From Lojkania enalia (Eukaryota > Ascomycota > Dothideomycetes > Pleosporales), in assembly GCA_010094045.1 (NCBI GenBank), contig ML986612.1, forward strand, positions 328,440 to 392,439: a DNA stretch of 64,000 nucleotides, in the 5' to 3' direction. Made by a program: the position numbers and the translations under genes. Under the pieces are notes generated by a model that made no database searches, was not told the origin of the DNA, and saw only the letters and a program-made list of their open reading frames with translations. This document shows, in pieces, positions 1 through 12,203 of the stretch. How positions within the stretch are numbered: the first letter of the stretch is position 1; each line of letters begins with the position of its first letter.

Positions 1-1129
1 AGGGTATCCATAGCTATATGATATAATAGTCCCAAGTAGTTAACTATGGATACAATGCTGTCAAGTTAAGCAGCGATACAAAATCGTACGCCCCTCTAGC
101 TCGTAGTTATATCCGTTTTCGTAGGGAGTAAACGCCTTGTAGCAATATGGCGAAGGCCTCAACAATTTAAACTTAATAATATATATTTACTGAGAGATTG
201 GCAAAGCTATGATAGTTCTGAATTCCCTTAGTATACGCACTCAATATGTTTCACAATGGGGTTAAGAAAAGCATGATTTAAGAAAGGGCAAGATCAAGTA
301 TAAAGGGGCTTAAACATCTTGCAAGCTAAGGGTACTATTACTATATTAATATAAGTGTACTAATTTGAATCTGAATTATATCATTAAGCTTTCGAGTGTG
401 TCCGACTAAAATGAGTAGAATTGTCTAATTAGTCTGCTATTGGCGGAGGACAAAGGAAATAGAACTTCAACTAAGGAATTGTAATAATAGTATAACTAAT
501 ATGTCTATGGATTATATACAGACTTCCTGTCGTTTAGCTTCACGTATTAATGGCTTAGACACGCTAGGCCGCTTTTAGAAGCTTGAACCCGTGAATTGAA
601 CGAGCTTTCGGCCATTCCTAATAAAAGTGAACTAATATCTCTATTTAAATATTAAAACACAACAAATTTATTATTTTAGAGAGCGATAAGGTCTCTCCTA
701 GCATTTCAAAGGCAGGTTTAATAATAGAATGCGACGGATTATGTTTTCTAGGGCGTAGTACAGTAAGCTTTACACAAAAGCGTAATATAGAACAAATTAA
801 AGTAGATATCTATTATAGAAGAAAGGAATGCTCTTAATGAGCATATTCATAATAATTAAGATCGTAAAATTGAGGTAATACACAAATCTTCTATTGCTTA
901 ATGCTACTGCGTCGTTTTGCACTCCACTTCTAACCCGTCTTCTCCTGTGAACATGCTGAAAGGTAGTTATTCTATTGTCGATTCTGGGACATTCTTTAAG
1001 AATCCCTTCGTCTTGATGAACTAGGGACATACTCTATTCTCTATAGGGATAATGAACTGGGCGTACGAACCTAAACACAGCATTTGAGATCTAAACCATG
1101 CCTGTCTACTTTTCAAATTAGTTTCAATG

Positions 1130-1162
<33 letters not shown>

Positions 1163-2471
1163 AAAATCGGAACCTCCAGTCATAGAGATGGATATGGAAG
1201 TAATGAGATAACATTTCAATCTTCGAATGCAATAGTGGTGTTTGGACCAGATCTCACTGATCGCCCGCCCAGATGAAACGCAATGCTAGCGTAGGAGCTT
1301 TCTACATTATTCACGATACTACGAGTAAGGAACTCACTCACCACAGTGAGGTCTTCAGATGTTGAGTGTATCTAAAACTATTAATTTCTCGAAATTTGGT
1401 TTTTGATGTTAACCGGGGAAGCGGAGTGAACGCAAATGTTCAGCTTAGTCCTACTGTGGTGACAAGCCTCTAGAAGGCAATCGTGAGCCAAAGAGAATTG
1501 CGGCCCAAGGAAAGCTGTGAATGGCTAGAAAATAGCGTGACTTCACTAATGCCTGTTGCCGTTGGCCAAACACGCCACGGGAAGTGAGCCGAAATGAAGG
1601 TCGCGGTCTCCTTACTGTCTCGACTCGTACTCTTGTCTAGTAGAGGTTATTTCGACAGCGGATGTAGTGAGACTCAAAACTGGTCTTAGACGTATGCGAT
1701 TAATCTAGCATTCAAAGCAAGACCTGTACAGAATCGTAGGTGGGCACAACCCTTCTTGGCCATACAGTTGGCGAGGGATACGGGCAGGGGTGTAGGGGTC
1801 CGATCACGCACTAAAGGCGCCGGCGACTACCCTATTCGCGACGCCGCCGTTTCTCCCCACCAATTCCATGAACTTCCACCGCGAAACGCTCTTTATCTAC
1901 CATAACCCCTTTAAGCTTCATAGCCTACAACCTCACTACAGCCGATTCAATTTCAATTTGCCAGCCTTAGCTTGGTGGCATCTCATCACGATATTCGCTG
2001 ACTACGCCATAGCAACGCCCTGGCTACCTGGGTGAGCATTGGCGTACGGCGACTTCATTGCCTACGGCTACTCCACTGACGACGTGACGCGGAAGAAAAT
2101 ACGAGCCCTCGCGTTCTTTGTGTGTCATCTTTCGCTTACAAGACGACTAGCTGCAAGCAACCTCATCCGAATCATATATGATTGCCCAGCGAATTCGCTG
2201 AATCAAGAGTCAGCACAAGCCTAACCATTTGGTTATTTGCTCACAATAACCTCGGGCTAGTTGCATGTATTAGCGTTATTTCCTTACGACATTCGAGTCC
2301 TACCGCTACTTATTTGCCGTGTATCCCCAGATTCCACGGTCTACTACTTTCACCGACTTTTCTGCTACATACACTATTGTTCCTACTGCTTTCAACTCCA
2401 GCCTGCCGAAAGATCTGTTGCGATTTTTACCGATCTTGTTCTCTCTGAGAGTATTCCAATAGTCTCCAAGC
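1..2471. other. AT-rich gene-poor block
   Basis: No supportable gene is seen. Open frames are short, in all frames, and lack domain-like sequence. A run of 29 T lies at 1132-1160. The left part is very AT-rich and looks like the mutated, repeat-derived DNA common in filamentous ascomycetes. From about 1750 the composition becomes less AT-rich towards the gene that starts at 2472, so the last few hundred bases probably hold its promoter. Confidence 0.6.
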
Positions 2472-4336
2472 ATGCGTCAGATTACTGTAGAAGATGACGA
2501 GTATTCGTTGCTCTTAGCCATCAAGAAATACAAGCATTATTTTGGAGTCCCTGCGTTACTTGATAGCCGGTATGTAATATTCCAGTCACGTTAAGTCTAA
2601 GATTTCTCCTAGGCGTTGTGATAAAAAGCCTGAACCTTTCGGCAACAGCTGGCTAACTTAATTTCAGCTTCGATGGCTCATACATTCAGTTCCCAGATAA
2701 GGAAAACCGCCAGCGGAAGCGACTTTCGCTTGATGGACCTCAGGCTATCCAACGCTTCTGTCGTGTCGTTGCTGAATCTGAAGCAGCGAAGGATTTCGGA
2801 TGGGAATCGGATGACTTAGCTGAGCCTTCACATGTAGAAGAAGCAGATGAAATTCTCTTAGAGGATCTAGGTGTTACACGTGACGCGAGAACGATAAGCG
2901 ACCAGGAAATATGGACAGAGGTCATGGACACGTTGCCGAAAGAAGTTGAGCGAGTCAGTTTCAGTGTAAATGTAGAAATGGTGTCACCTGAACGACAAAA
3001 GGATCTCGAAGATCAATTCCCGGGCGTAGCGATTGTGCACACGACATCATCTTCTAGAGATCTGTCGGAATACGACCCTATTGAGGTCGGTAAGCCTAAA
3101 GGTATTAAGAGAGCGGTGCTCGAATTCGATGACGACGGGTTTTCCAAAGATCCAGCCTTGTGGGAGAAACTTCAGAAGCGGTTTCCATGGGCTACTCTCC
3201 AACGACCCTTAGAGAATTTGTCTTCCGTTGATCACACAACAAGGGACCCCTTGATCACAACTTCGGCGGAGGATAAGATGTCAACTAATGGCTTTATTCC
3301 CAATGTTGAGAAGGACGTTGTTGGTCCAAATGATGGAGTACCTCAACTCTATGCAATTCCTACAGATAACACAGCTATCGGCCCTGAGTATGGCCTCGTT
3401 GCGAAACACCGTGCAATTGGTGCATTAATGTTCCAAGCGCAGAACCTAAACACCGGTGCCGACAACAATGACCCCGATAATTTGACAGATATTGGGTCTC
3501 GAACTAGCGCAACACGCACTAGAGAAGTTATCGAGATTGCGCGTAAACTAAATCTTCATCTTGAGCTCCCGGAATTCACACAGACCATGTACGATGAGTG
3601 GCTTCAGACGGGACAAATTCCATATCATCGGTCTCGGAAGATGAAAGTAGCTGCATATTATTCAGCTTTAACTGATCTCTGCATAATAGCCCAGGAGAAG
3701 AATGATGAAGCACTTCACTATGAGATATTTCTGCGTTTTCAACGAACAAATTACGAGTATGTGGGGAGAAACACGTTTCCACCGACTCAGATTGCTCTGA
3801 AAGCATTTCAGTATCTACACGCAGGGTCACCTTTGCGGCAGTGGATCCGCATTCTTTTCGCTTTCCTATGGGATACCGAGAGGAACAACCGGGATGACGA
3901 AGAAGGATGGGACACATTTGAAGAATTTAAGGCCTCCTTTGACAATCCGGACTATGAGGCACTTGCGAAATTCCTCTTCGACGTCGCCCAGACGCGCTGT
4001 CCATGGACTAAGGGGCATGACATAAAGGTATTAGGGTACTGGTGTAAGTACCACAAGCACGAAATGGGAGGTACCGTAGAGAAAGAATGCATAGAAGAGA
4101 GGGACACATTCTCGAAAATGTCACTCATCCGCATGATTGAGGAACAAGATGCACTTGAGCTAGACCAAGCAAAGATGCTTATTAGGAACAACGGAGGAAC
4201 TGTTCACTTCAATGTAGGCAAATGCGACACAGATACACCTCCAAACTTAAAGAAGAGAAAGGAGACCACTACACCTACGTCCGAAACTCATACCCTCAAG
4301 GCCGCTAAGAAAAGCTCTGGACGTCAATTCAAGTAA
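2472..4336 (+). CDS. hypothetical protein, 588 aa, intact orphan gene
   Basis: Two exons, 2472-2569 and 2668-4336, joined by a 98-nt GT...AG intron with a GGCTAAC branch-like site 7-13 nt before the acceptor. The joined frame is open for 589 codons including the stop. The first ATG in frame is used; it follows a pyrimidine-poor leader. The protein starts MRQITVEDDEYSLLLAIKKY, is acidic in its first half, has a helical-looking middle (about residues 330-480) and a basic Lys/Arg-rich tail with KKRK near residue 560 that could be a nuclear localisation signal. I see no signal peptide, membrane segment or catalytic motif, and do not recognise a family. It stands alone between AT-rich, gene-free DNA on both sides, yet shows no stop codons or frameshifts, which argues for selection or recent arrival. 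Confidence 0.75.
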
Positions 4337-5483
4337 GAAGCGACTGCGCATGACTTGGCACTGGTATTATTTACTCTACGCGGAATTCTTTAGAAATTTA
4401 AGATTTCGAGGTTTTGTATTAGTTTTTCCTGTTTTTATAGAAGACGAAGCTAATTCTTCGGATGCTTGGAGCAAAAATGGTGCTGCAGCATCCGATTGGA
4501 TACCCCCTTAAATTAGCACAAGCAACCGGTCGAGAGCGTTACAAAGGGAGAAAGCGCAAAATTTCAGATCGACAATCGAATGTCTTCTAAATATTTCATT
4601 GTCAATATTCCTGGTAGTTATTAGGGAGCGAGTTACTCTACAAATCTAGAGGTGTCCAGTGCCTCTGATTGGGAAGCATACAATGCACGGAGACTTAGGC
4701 CAAGCGGATCTATGTCAGTCATGAAAGGGCTAGTCAAATATAGCTCCACTGCTAGAGCATCAAAGAGTTTGCTTAAGAGGACTAAGTTAGAGAATGTAAA
4801 TATAATTGACATCGGCTTTCTAAAGGAGATACAGGGCCTTTAAAGCTCCTAATGCGCAAGGATTTCTGCGCAGTGGTTAGCCTCCAATTTATATATACCG
4901 GCATGACATTGTCATATGTTACAGCTATCTGCCGCGACCATGTGGTTGCCTTGTAATTTGACCTAAGTGATTCGCAAGCGATACTCATTTTTCGCCTTGC
5001 TACGCTCGGAGAATGATCATTGCCATTACAGAAATGGCTTCACACTACAAGAGATGAGACAGTTAGATTAAACCCAAAATAATTACGTACACTTTTGGAT
5101 TGACATTGTCTATTGATAGGGTTATATGTTACTTCGGTCGGATATGCTATCTCTAAATATTATACTTTACTTCTGCATTCTGAATTGACCCTTAGTAGAT
5201 ATCCTACTTCCGTAATCTAAGCTAATAAGTAGAACGCGAGATTTGTGATCGAAATCTTGCTCTGCTGTTCTGGTTGGAGCTATTTGCATAGGCCCAAGTG
5301 CTCTCTATAGATGCTAAAGAGTGCAACTTTTAAGTCCAAAAAAATGGGGCGAAGCAAAATATCCAAATTTTAAACATAAATCAGTTGAGCCCTATATTCC
5401 CGTTGGACTCTCTCCTATATGTATCTAAAAATACCGTGGGGTCCAAATATTTCTATCGTTATCATTCACACCTCCCACTCAAC
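4337..5483. other. AT-rich gene-free stretch
   Basis: Only scattered short open frames with no recognisable protein sequence. The first part is the 3' flank of the orphan gene; the rest is AT-rich and resembles decayed DNA. Confidence 0.5.
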
Positions 5484-6252
5484 ATGTTTGATAAAATCAT
5501 CCTAGTGGCCCTCGCGGCATTCTCTAGCGTCTTTCCCATTGCCTAGCCCGTTTGCATGCGGGCCATAGCCTTGCAACATTTAATGCACCGAAGCTCACAC
5601 CCTTCATCTATATCGACTCTGATGTCGGAGAGACTGCCAACATTTCTACAGTCTACGGAATCTCTGCTTTAGTTGCAAATACCGGAGATATGCGTCCTTC
5701 TGGAGCCAAAACTACAATGAAAAGGAGGAAGCTTAACAAATCTCCTAGTGGCATTATCGGGCAATCGAAGGCACAATCGTACTCTTCGACGCCTATTTCA
5801 ATGCCATACCTCCCGCGGCCAAAGGGAGCTCATAGTGTACGCTCTCCGTCCTCTTTACATTACTCTATTTTAGTTCATTTCTTAATCTGGATTATGCGTA
5901 TCTTCTAGTTGTATGCCAATTAGTAGATCCTTAGCACCACGTCCGCAACTTCTATCTTCACGGAGGCCCGCGCGACCATTTTTTACGCCAACGAAGCTCT
6001 CCATGGATTCAGTGCTGTAGAGTTCAATATTGATACACTAGAGTACCTCGACTTGAGTTGGAAGAGTTTGAGGCTCTGTTTAGTACTGGGAAGGGGAAGT
6101 TGGAGAGCTATGAGTTGAGTACAAGAGGAAAGAGGGATGCGAGTGAGATCTCGACGCTATTCACGCTGGGTGAGGCAGACCCTGCGGAAGCTCTGGAGTT
6201 ACTTGGGGGCGAGGATAATATGTTTGGGGTTTTTTTTGAAGATAATAGCTGA
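5484..6252 (+). pseudogene. decayed gene for a small secreted protein
   Basis: The frame opens with a clear signal-peptide-like start, MFDKIILVALAAFSSVFPIA, and then hits TAG. Coding-like sequence continues in shifted frames: a stretch ending in TPFIYIDSDVGETANIS near 5560-5650; another containing GTIVLFDAYFNAIPPAA near 5770-5820; then, after a possible GT...AG intron (about 5837-5932), ARATIFYANEALHGFSAVEF near 5970-6030; and a final open piece from about 6058 to the stop at 6252. Several stops (TAA, TAG) and at least two frameshifts separate the pieces. I do not recognise the family. The pieces run in one direction and order, so this reads as one broken gene rather than chance frames. It could in principle be an over-fragmented multi-intron gene, but the in-frame stop right after the signal peptide makes that less likely. 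Confidence 0.5.
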
Positions 6253-8804
6253 TGTGGATTTACCGTTAAGACAGAGACATAAATGTGAAGTTACATGTAG
6301 ACTGTAGATTAGTATAGGTGATACTGTGAGCTTAGAATTCTCTGGTTAAATCTTGTGTTTAAATCTGAAGGTAACATTGCGTTCTGGCCGTGTTTGCCAA
6401 TAGAGTCTACCTTAGGAGTACGCTTCTAGTGACGTGCAATCACTCTTATCTTCATCGAAACTGACGGCCATCATTCTAAAGCTTTCGTGGGTTCTAAGAT
6501 TGAAAAAAGCACTAAAGGCGTGTCGCTTCAGACATCCGGTATGCTACCACGACTTTAGTTTATAGGCAACTTGTCCAACAATCATCGATCATAGGCAGCC
6601 AAACACAACGAAAAGCAATAAGAAGAGTAACAAAATGACCGTTCTGCATAAGGGGGTCTTGGAAACTTCAAAACATGATCGTTCCATGACCACAAGAACG
6701 TCTGAAGCCAGACGTTAAGCACTGCCTCATCGCTCTACTTTAGCGCGCACTCAACAATCACAGCTTCCCAAGAAATACTTGAAGCATCCAAATTAGTAGC
6801 ACCAACCGAGAGTGAAGAAACAAGTCCCTTATGAGCATCAGGCCTTGGCGCAATATACTGGCCAGGTCATCTTGATAACACAGAGATCGCGATCATTCAA
6901 GCGCATGTCGCCGAAATAGACGATTGCATCACGGAACCCCGGGAAATCGAGATGGCGATTAAGGCAAATATGGAAAACCATGGGCCGTCTCGGTCAAGCC
7001 AGGAAGTGAACTTTGCAAGGCGTCGATTGCAAGCTAATCAGTCTAAAGACAACTGACAGAAGTCTGTGGCAACTGGTGGCGAAGGTGAAAGAGATGACAA
7101 GGGCGACTGCCTTCTGAAAGGCGAACATCTGAAACTATCTGCATCCTAGAATGGTGGTTTCTATATGTTTTATCACTTCATCGCGAAATTAGGTTACTAT
7201 TTGATCGGCCAAAGGCTCAATTTTACCTGAAGAATATCAATCCAGCTAGGCAACAGAATTAAGGGGCTTAGTGACCTTTTAAGGTTTTAGTAGGGCGTCG
7301 TACTATTGATTCAGAATGAAACTACGTAACCAAACGATTCGGGCTCAGCATGTGGCAAAATATCACAATATTGATTAGCATTTACGATATTCATTGAAGT
7401 ACGTGTAAAGCAAGAGAAGCAATCATTCTTGAAAATGGCTGGGATTCTACCCGTATTAGGAAAGAATCTAAGTGCTGCTCTATGATTGTAATGCTATACG
7501 AAGCTCTTTACTGTTCAATATCAAATCAATGCAATTCCGACTATATCGCTGTTTTTAGCTGTGTAGTTTAAAAAAAACTTGTCCGGGAGTAAACGGAAAA
7601 ATACCCTCTAGACTAGTTGCTCATTGTGTGTTCTTGGTTCCCGTCGAACATTCTTGATGCCCGATGCGAAAACATATCATTCGGGCTGCTCTACATGCCC
7701 TATATACGAGCGAGTGGGAAGGCTGTGTAGATCTTGAGCGGGGTTCTGATTACTCTATTTACTTGCATATAGTTATGTGGTTTAGGGTAGCAATCAATTC
7801 TTACCATTAAGACGTTAGGATCACGTCTTACCTTAGCAGTAATCGGAGTCTAAGATAATGCCTGAGGTTCGGAATCATTGAAATTTCTTCATTCTTCACC
7901 CATCTAGTATGAATCAAATTTTAAAACGACTGCAACGTTGATTCCATCAATCTTCTGGTCAGGTGACGTTCAGTGTTCCGCCCTTCGCCGAGGATCATAT
8001 ATATTATATATGACGCTCGGCTCTCCCCACACTTCCAAGACTTTGTAAACAACCTCATCACCTCACGACACACCCGAAGTCTAGCTTCAGCTACCGCTCC
8101 TCGTTACCAAACTTTGCATGCAAAGACACGAGATGCTTACTTACAGAGATTGCTCTTTCATATACAACACGCTCTTTCCCCGAACTTCGAGATGAAGTGC
8201 ACACCACGTGCGCCCGATTGATGATGTGGGAGGTAGGCCACGATACGATAAATCTAGCTGAATTACCCTGATTCGACCTGAAAGCATTAGTGCGACGATA
8301 GAGAGCGGAGAAACCTCTCCATTCATCCGAGGTTTCGCGAGGAATTTTTGCTACTGCTGCCTTCGTTTTAGAAGACCGGAGTACGCTCGGTGGTACAGCA
8401 TGGTGCCGGCACTGTTTCCGCTGAAGAGTCTGGCTCCGCTTTCCATATGCATAAGGCGATTCCACTCCGGGATGGCCGACATAGATCATTGGGCAACTCT
8501 AAGGGAGAGACAGTACCTGGGTTGGACGACACTCTAAGAACAATATGTAGCTAAGAGGAAGTAGGAAGTAGTACGATGCTATATTTAGAGGTGACGGGGA
8601 GAGAATAACACACGAGGAGAGAACGTTGATATCGAATACGAACGACATGTGCTTAGCATCTTAGGGAGACAGGATTTGTGGAATCATGAGATCATGGGAT
8701 AGATTTCAAGGGGAAGATATAAGGGAGGCGTGAGACGCAAAGAAGAAACCCTGAAAAAACAGATTGTCTGATAACTTGACGATTGAAATATAACATTCAC
8801 AACA
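6253..8804. other. AT-rich intergenic stretch with a possible coding relic
   Basis: No intact gene. Around 6835-7050 on the plus strand one frame stays open for about 70 codons and reads like protein (contains EIAIIQAHVAEIDDCITEPR, then a run rich in Arg/Gln), ending at TGA; upstream it is broken. It may be the remnant of a gene, but no family is recognised. 7970-8500 has overlapping short frames on both strands that look like noise. The last 300 bases probably include the promoter of the DUF4360 gene. Confidence 0.4.
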
Positions 8805-9610
8805 ATGCGTGTCCTCGCTATTCTTACCGGTCTTGTGGCCCTGGCCTATGCCAGCCCTGTCGAGCTTGAAGCACGCCAGGATAAGCCCGACCCGGGCACT
8901 GTCTATGTCGAAAGTATTTCCCACCCTTCCTGCTTCATATCTGTATCGGCTACTAACGCTAGCCCCACCAATCACCCCATCAATCAAATTGCGTTCTAAC
9001 TCTGCAATAGAAGTATCTTGGGCCGGCACTGGCTGTCCACCGGACAGCGCCGTAGCCGATATCGCTGAACAGGGAACGGTGGTGTCCCTCGGTTTCAGCA
9101 AATACGTTGCTGGCACAGGCACTGGCATGACAGCCGCAGACTCGCGTAAGAACTGCGATGTCCGTATCACTTTGCATTATCCGCAGGGTTGGACGTGGAC
9201 AGTTGCATCAACCGATCTGAGAGGGTATGCCAGAATCCCTCAAGGATGTTCGGCCAGGCTTGGGGCGGTTTACTATTTCTCCGGACAGTCGACAGAGGTA
9301 TGTACCCCTTCCTAGTCCTCATCGAATGAATTATGGGAGAAATGGCATGTTCGTAGTTCGTTATATTGGTACTAATTACAAATAGTATTCGTCGATGATT
9401 CCGTTTAACGGGCCGGTTGATAACAACTACCGCGTAACTAGTATGGTTCCTACTGAATCTTTGATCTGGTCGAGGTGCGGTGTGACCGGGCCCTTATTCA
9501 ATATCAATAGCCAAGCCATCGTGACTTGTACTAAGGATGCCTTGCTGGGGGTTGATACGCAAGATACGAGATTTGAGATGAAGCTTCATCTTGAATGGCA
9601 GAAATGCTGA
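8805..9610 (+). CDS. secreted DUF4360 protein, 206 aa
   Basis: Three exons: 8805-8913, 9011-9297 and 9386-9610. The second intron has an ACTAAT branch site (near 9371), and the phases join exactly. The product begins with a signal peptide (MRVLAILTGLVALAYASPVE), followed by a short linker. The mature part carries the DUF4360 hallmarks: GTGCPPDS near residue 43, the RKNC block near 82 followed by a YPQGW strand, DLRGYA, and YYFSGQ near 125. Later cysteines (SRCGV, TCTKD, and the last residue) could form disulfides. DUF4360 proteins are small secreted fungal proteins of unknown function, so it probably acts outside the cell or in the wall. The usual length for the family is about 200 residues, so it looks complete. 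It lies at the edge of an AT-rich block, where secreted effector-like genes often sit; that role is inference only. Confidence 0.88.
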
Positions 9611-10012
9611 GATTGAGGGTTGAAGTAGGGACTAAGGTTTCGAAAGAAAGAAATAATGGGTGCCGTGTAGGAATTGAGGAAAATGATACTGTCACTAATG
9701 CTTCTAGGATGTAGCTGTTGGGTTGAATTGTTCGCAGGTTAGTTTTGATAGTAATTCAAATACACAACTTGCTTGGAAGCGGTACTCCCCAGTGATATGT
9801 GAATAATCTTATTTTCTCCTTTGCAAATCAATAGACAGCTTAGAATAAAGGGAGCAACTTAAGATATATTTGAATGCCTCAAGGACCGATTGGATATCCT
9901 TCTTGCAACTCGATGCATGGCTGATGCCACGTCTGAAAATATCCTCGCTCAAGGTCTACTTCATCTCAAGGAATTTTGATGTGTTCTTAGACATCATTCT
10001 CTTCCCCAGACC
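9611..10012. other. convergent intergenic region
   Basis: Lies between the 3' ends of the DUF4360 gene (plus strand) and ten1 (minus strand). It is AT-rich and holds no gene that I can support; it should contain both 3' untranslated regions. Confidence 0.6.
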
Positions 10013-10427
10013 TTATTGAATATCCTTATGTGCTTCTATTGCTTTCTGATAAGCCTCCAAGTCAACATTGCCGGCATCCCAGACTGTAATAGCCTGCACG
10101 AATACTCCTTTCTCTGGTTGGCGCTCTACATAGCCTATTATATTTATCCAAGAGCCAACGTCGATCGAGATGCGTGTGACAGACTCGAGAACATGATCGA
10201 TGTTCACGTTTGCAACATGTGGAGGGCTAGACAGCGGATAATTGTGTTTGACGCGGAGGGTCGCCGTGGGAACAATATACTCATCAACGCTGAAGGATTA
10301 GTATAGAACAATCACTCAGGCGGTCAAGAAGTGTATACCATCCTAAAAAGCGGACCTTCGAGCCGGGTTGGCAATGCTCAAGATCTGCTAAGAGCACGAG
10401 TTTGGAAGGGGGTGGACCTGAGGACAT
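10013..10427 (-). CDS. ten1: CST complex subunit Ten1 (telomere capping), 121 aa
   Basis: Two exons on the minus strand, 10427-10339 and 10289-10013, with a 49-nt intron whose branch site is TACTAAT just before CTTCAG. Ten1 is the small OB-fold subunit of the Cdc13/CTC1-Stn1-Ten1 complex that caps telomeres. The protein matches the fungal Ten1 pattern: PPPSKLVLLADLEHCQPGSK near the N-terminus, then KVRFLGCV across the splice junction, a strand ending LRVKHNYPL, a VNIDHVLESV segment, and VGSWINIIGYVE near residue 75, followed by VQAITVWDAGNVD. Length fits the family (about 110-150 aa). An upstream in-frame ATG at 10484 would add 19 residues; I prefer the inner start because the typical N-terminus of the family begins close to the PSKLV segment. 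It is head to head with snf7, sharing a 409-bp promoter. Confidence 0.85.
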
Positions 10428-10836
10428 GTTCCTGGTGCAGTGAATGCAGATCGGTAGGGCTGTTTCTCCGTGCACCGATGCCAAGAATATTGCACGTGCC
10501 CTGCGTCCGGACTAGCGCATACATCATCGCGGCTTCCAGTCTTCTTCAACTTCACCTCACCAGGTACCAACATAATAGCGCCCACGCCGCATTTCACTGC
10601 TCTATAAAGCGTAAAATCCTTCATCTTCCTCCCCTCAAATATCTTGAATACCGCTGTTTTACTTGTAGTTAGCCTGACCTGAACCCCACTTCCCCGCGAT
10701 CTTGGTTCAAGATAGTGCACTTCTAATAGTCTCGCGTCTTTGGACCCTCTGGCTGGCCGTTAGCGCTTGCATCTTCCTCTTCCGAGCTTTATAACACTTT
10801 ATCAACCTCCGAATCGTTACAATACACATCACCACT
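10428..10836. promoter_or_regulatory. shared promoter of ten1 and snf7
   Basis: A 409-bp region between the divergent start codons of ten1 (minus) and snf7 (plus). Open frames cross it on both strands but none looks like protein. No specific binding site was identified. Confidence 0.5.
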
Positions 10837-11661
10837 ATGTCTGGGTGGGGACTCGGCTGGTTTGGCGGGGGCGGCCAGAAGAGCAAAGATGCGCCCAAGA
10901 AGGCGATTCTCCAGCTGCGAGGGCAGTTAGAGATGCTAAACAAAAGGGAGAAGCACCTACAGAATCAGATGGATGAGCAGGACAATCTAGCGCGGAAATA
11001 CGTCTCATCGAATAAGAGTGGTATGTAGCAACATGCAAATCGCCTTTGACTGACCATGTCCTGACGCCGCCGCTTCGCAGCCGCCAAAGCCGCTCTCCGG
11101 AGAAAGAAGCAGTTTGAACAGTCCCTCGAGCAGACATCAGCACAGATCATGACATTAGAGCGCGAAATCTACTCTATCGAAACCGCGAATATCAATAAGG
11201 AGACCCTAGAGGCCATGAAGAACGCAGGACAAGCCATGAAGCAGATACACGCCGGTCTGACGCCCGACAAAGTGGACGACGTCATGTACGCATCCTCTTT
11301 CTCCCTTCCTCCCATTACTTCTATATTTGCTTGTGGAACTAGTCACGCGCGCAATTCTCGGGTTAATCGCTAACATTAGACGCACAGGGAGGGCCTCCGC
11401 GACCAACATGCCATCGGCCAGGAAATCTCAGAAGCCATCACCCAAGGCGTTGGCAACACGGGAATCGACGAAGACGAACTCGACGAAGAACTCGCCGAAC
11501 TCCAACAAGAGCAACTCGACGAGCAAATGCTCAACACGGGCACCGTCCCCGTCGGCGACAAGGTCGGAAAACTACCTACAGTGCCCAAGGCCAAGGTACA
11601 GGAGGAAGACGACGAGGAAGAGGAGCTGCGGAAGCTACAGGCCGAGATGGCAATGTCATAG
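10837..11661 (+). CDS. snf7: ESCRT-III subunit Snf7/Vps32, 220 aa
   Basis: Three exons: 10837-11020, 11081-11285 and 11388-11661; the last intron has a CGCTAAC branch site. Snf7 (Vps32) polymerises on endosomes and drives inward budding and scission in the multivesicular body pathway; in fungi it is also needed for Rim101/PacC pH signalling. Visible features are a glycine-rich start (MSGWGLGWFGGGG), the basic first helix (about residues 20-75) with KYVSSNKSAAKAALRRKK, the second helix region around IETANINKETLEAMK, and a strongly acidic C-terminal half (DEDELDEELAELQQEQLDEQ) containing the autoinhibitory and MIM1-like end, finishing ELRKLQAEMAMS. Length equals that of known fungal orthologues (about 220). 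Confident call. Confidence 0.95.
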
Positions 11662-12203
11662 TAGTGATCTGGGATCAGTGTGGCGGCTGTGTGGGCGTAC
11701 ATGGAGTATTATGGATACCTGTTTGAGACCATCGTGTCCTTGTCAGTTTATGTTTTGAGCATTCTAGACCTATGTGGGAGAGTAATGGATTCAGGCCTCC
11801 GCTTCAGCTGCTACCGTAGAAATCATGAAGGTCTGATGTAGGTGTTGCGTATGGCATGTTGAGCAATATCAATTTCTTTTTGAATGCACTCATGGGTACT
11901 AAGGGTTATCAATTGTATTCTCATTCGTGTATGCATAATCTACGCGTCGTTCCCAAATCCCCCGCCGGTTTTCTCCATTAGATCATCCAATATCTGAAAC
12001 GCCTTGGACGGGTATCTAAGCTGTGACGAGAAACCCTCCAAACAGAATAGGACGCATTCGTATGTAAAAGCACCAGTATACGCCATACATCAATTAAGAA
12101 GCCGCTAGGGCGGAGCAACGATATCGATATTACCATTGCAAGAGCGAAAGAATCACTTTTGGGAACCCAAATCAAGCGCCATTTTATGTTGACTATAGAT
12201 TAA
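11662..12203. other. convergent intergenic region
   Basis: Between the 3' end of snf7 and the 3' end of the forkhead gene. Only short frames; presumably two 3' untranslated regions. Nothing else seen. Confidence 0.6.

Noticed and set aside
1132..1160. Poly-T run as a possible retroposon tail (minus-strand poly-A)
   Set aside because: No LINE or other retroposon coding sequence or target duplication was found next to it; long T or A runs are common in AT-rich fungal DNA.
9001..9300. Long frames on both strands across the DUF4360 gene
   Set aside because: The minus-strand frame at 8706-9170 is the antisense shadow of the spliced gene; only the plus strand has signal peptide, domain and splice sites.
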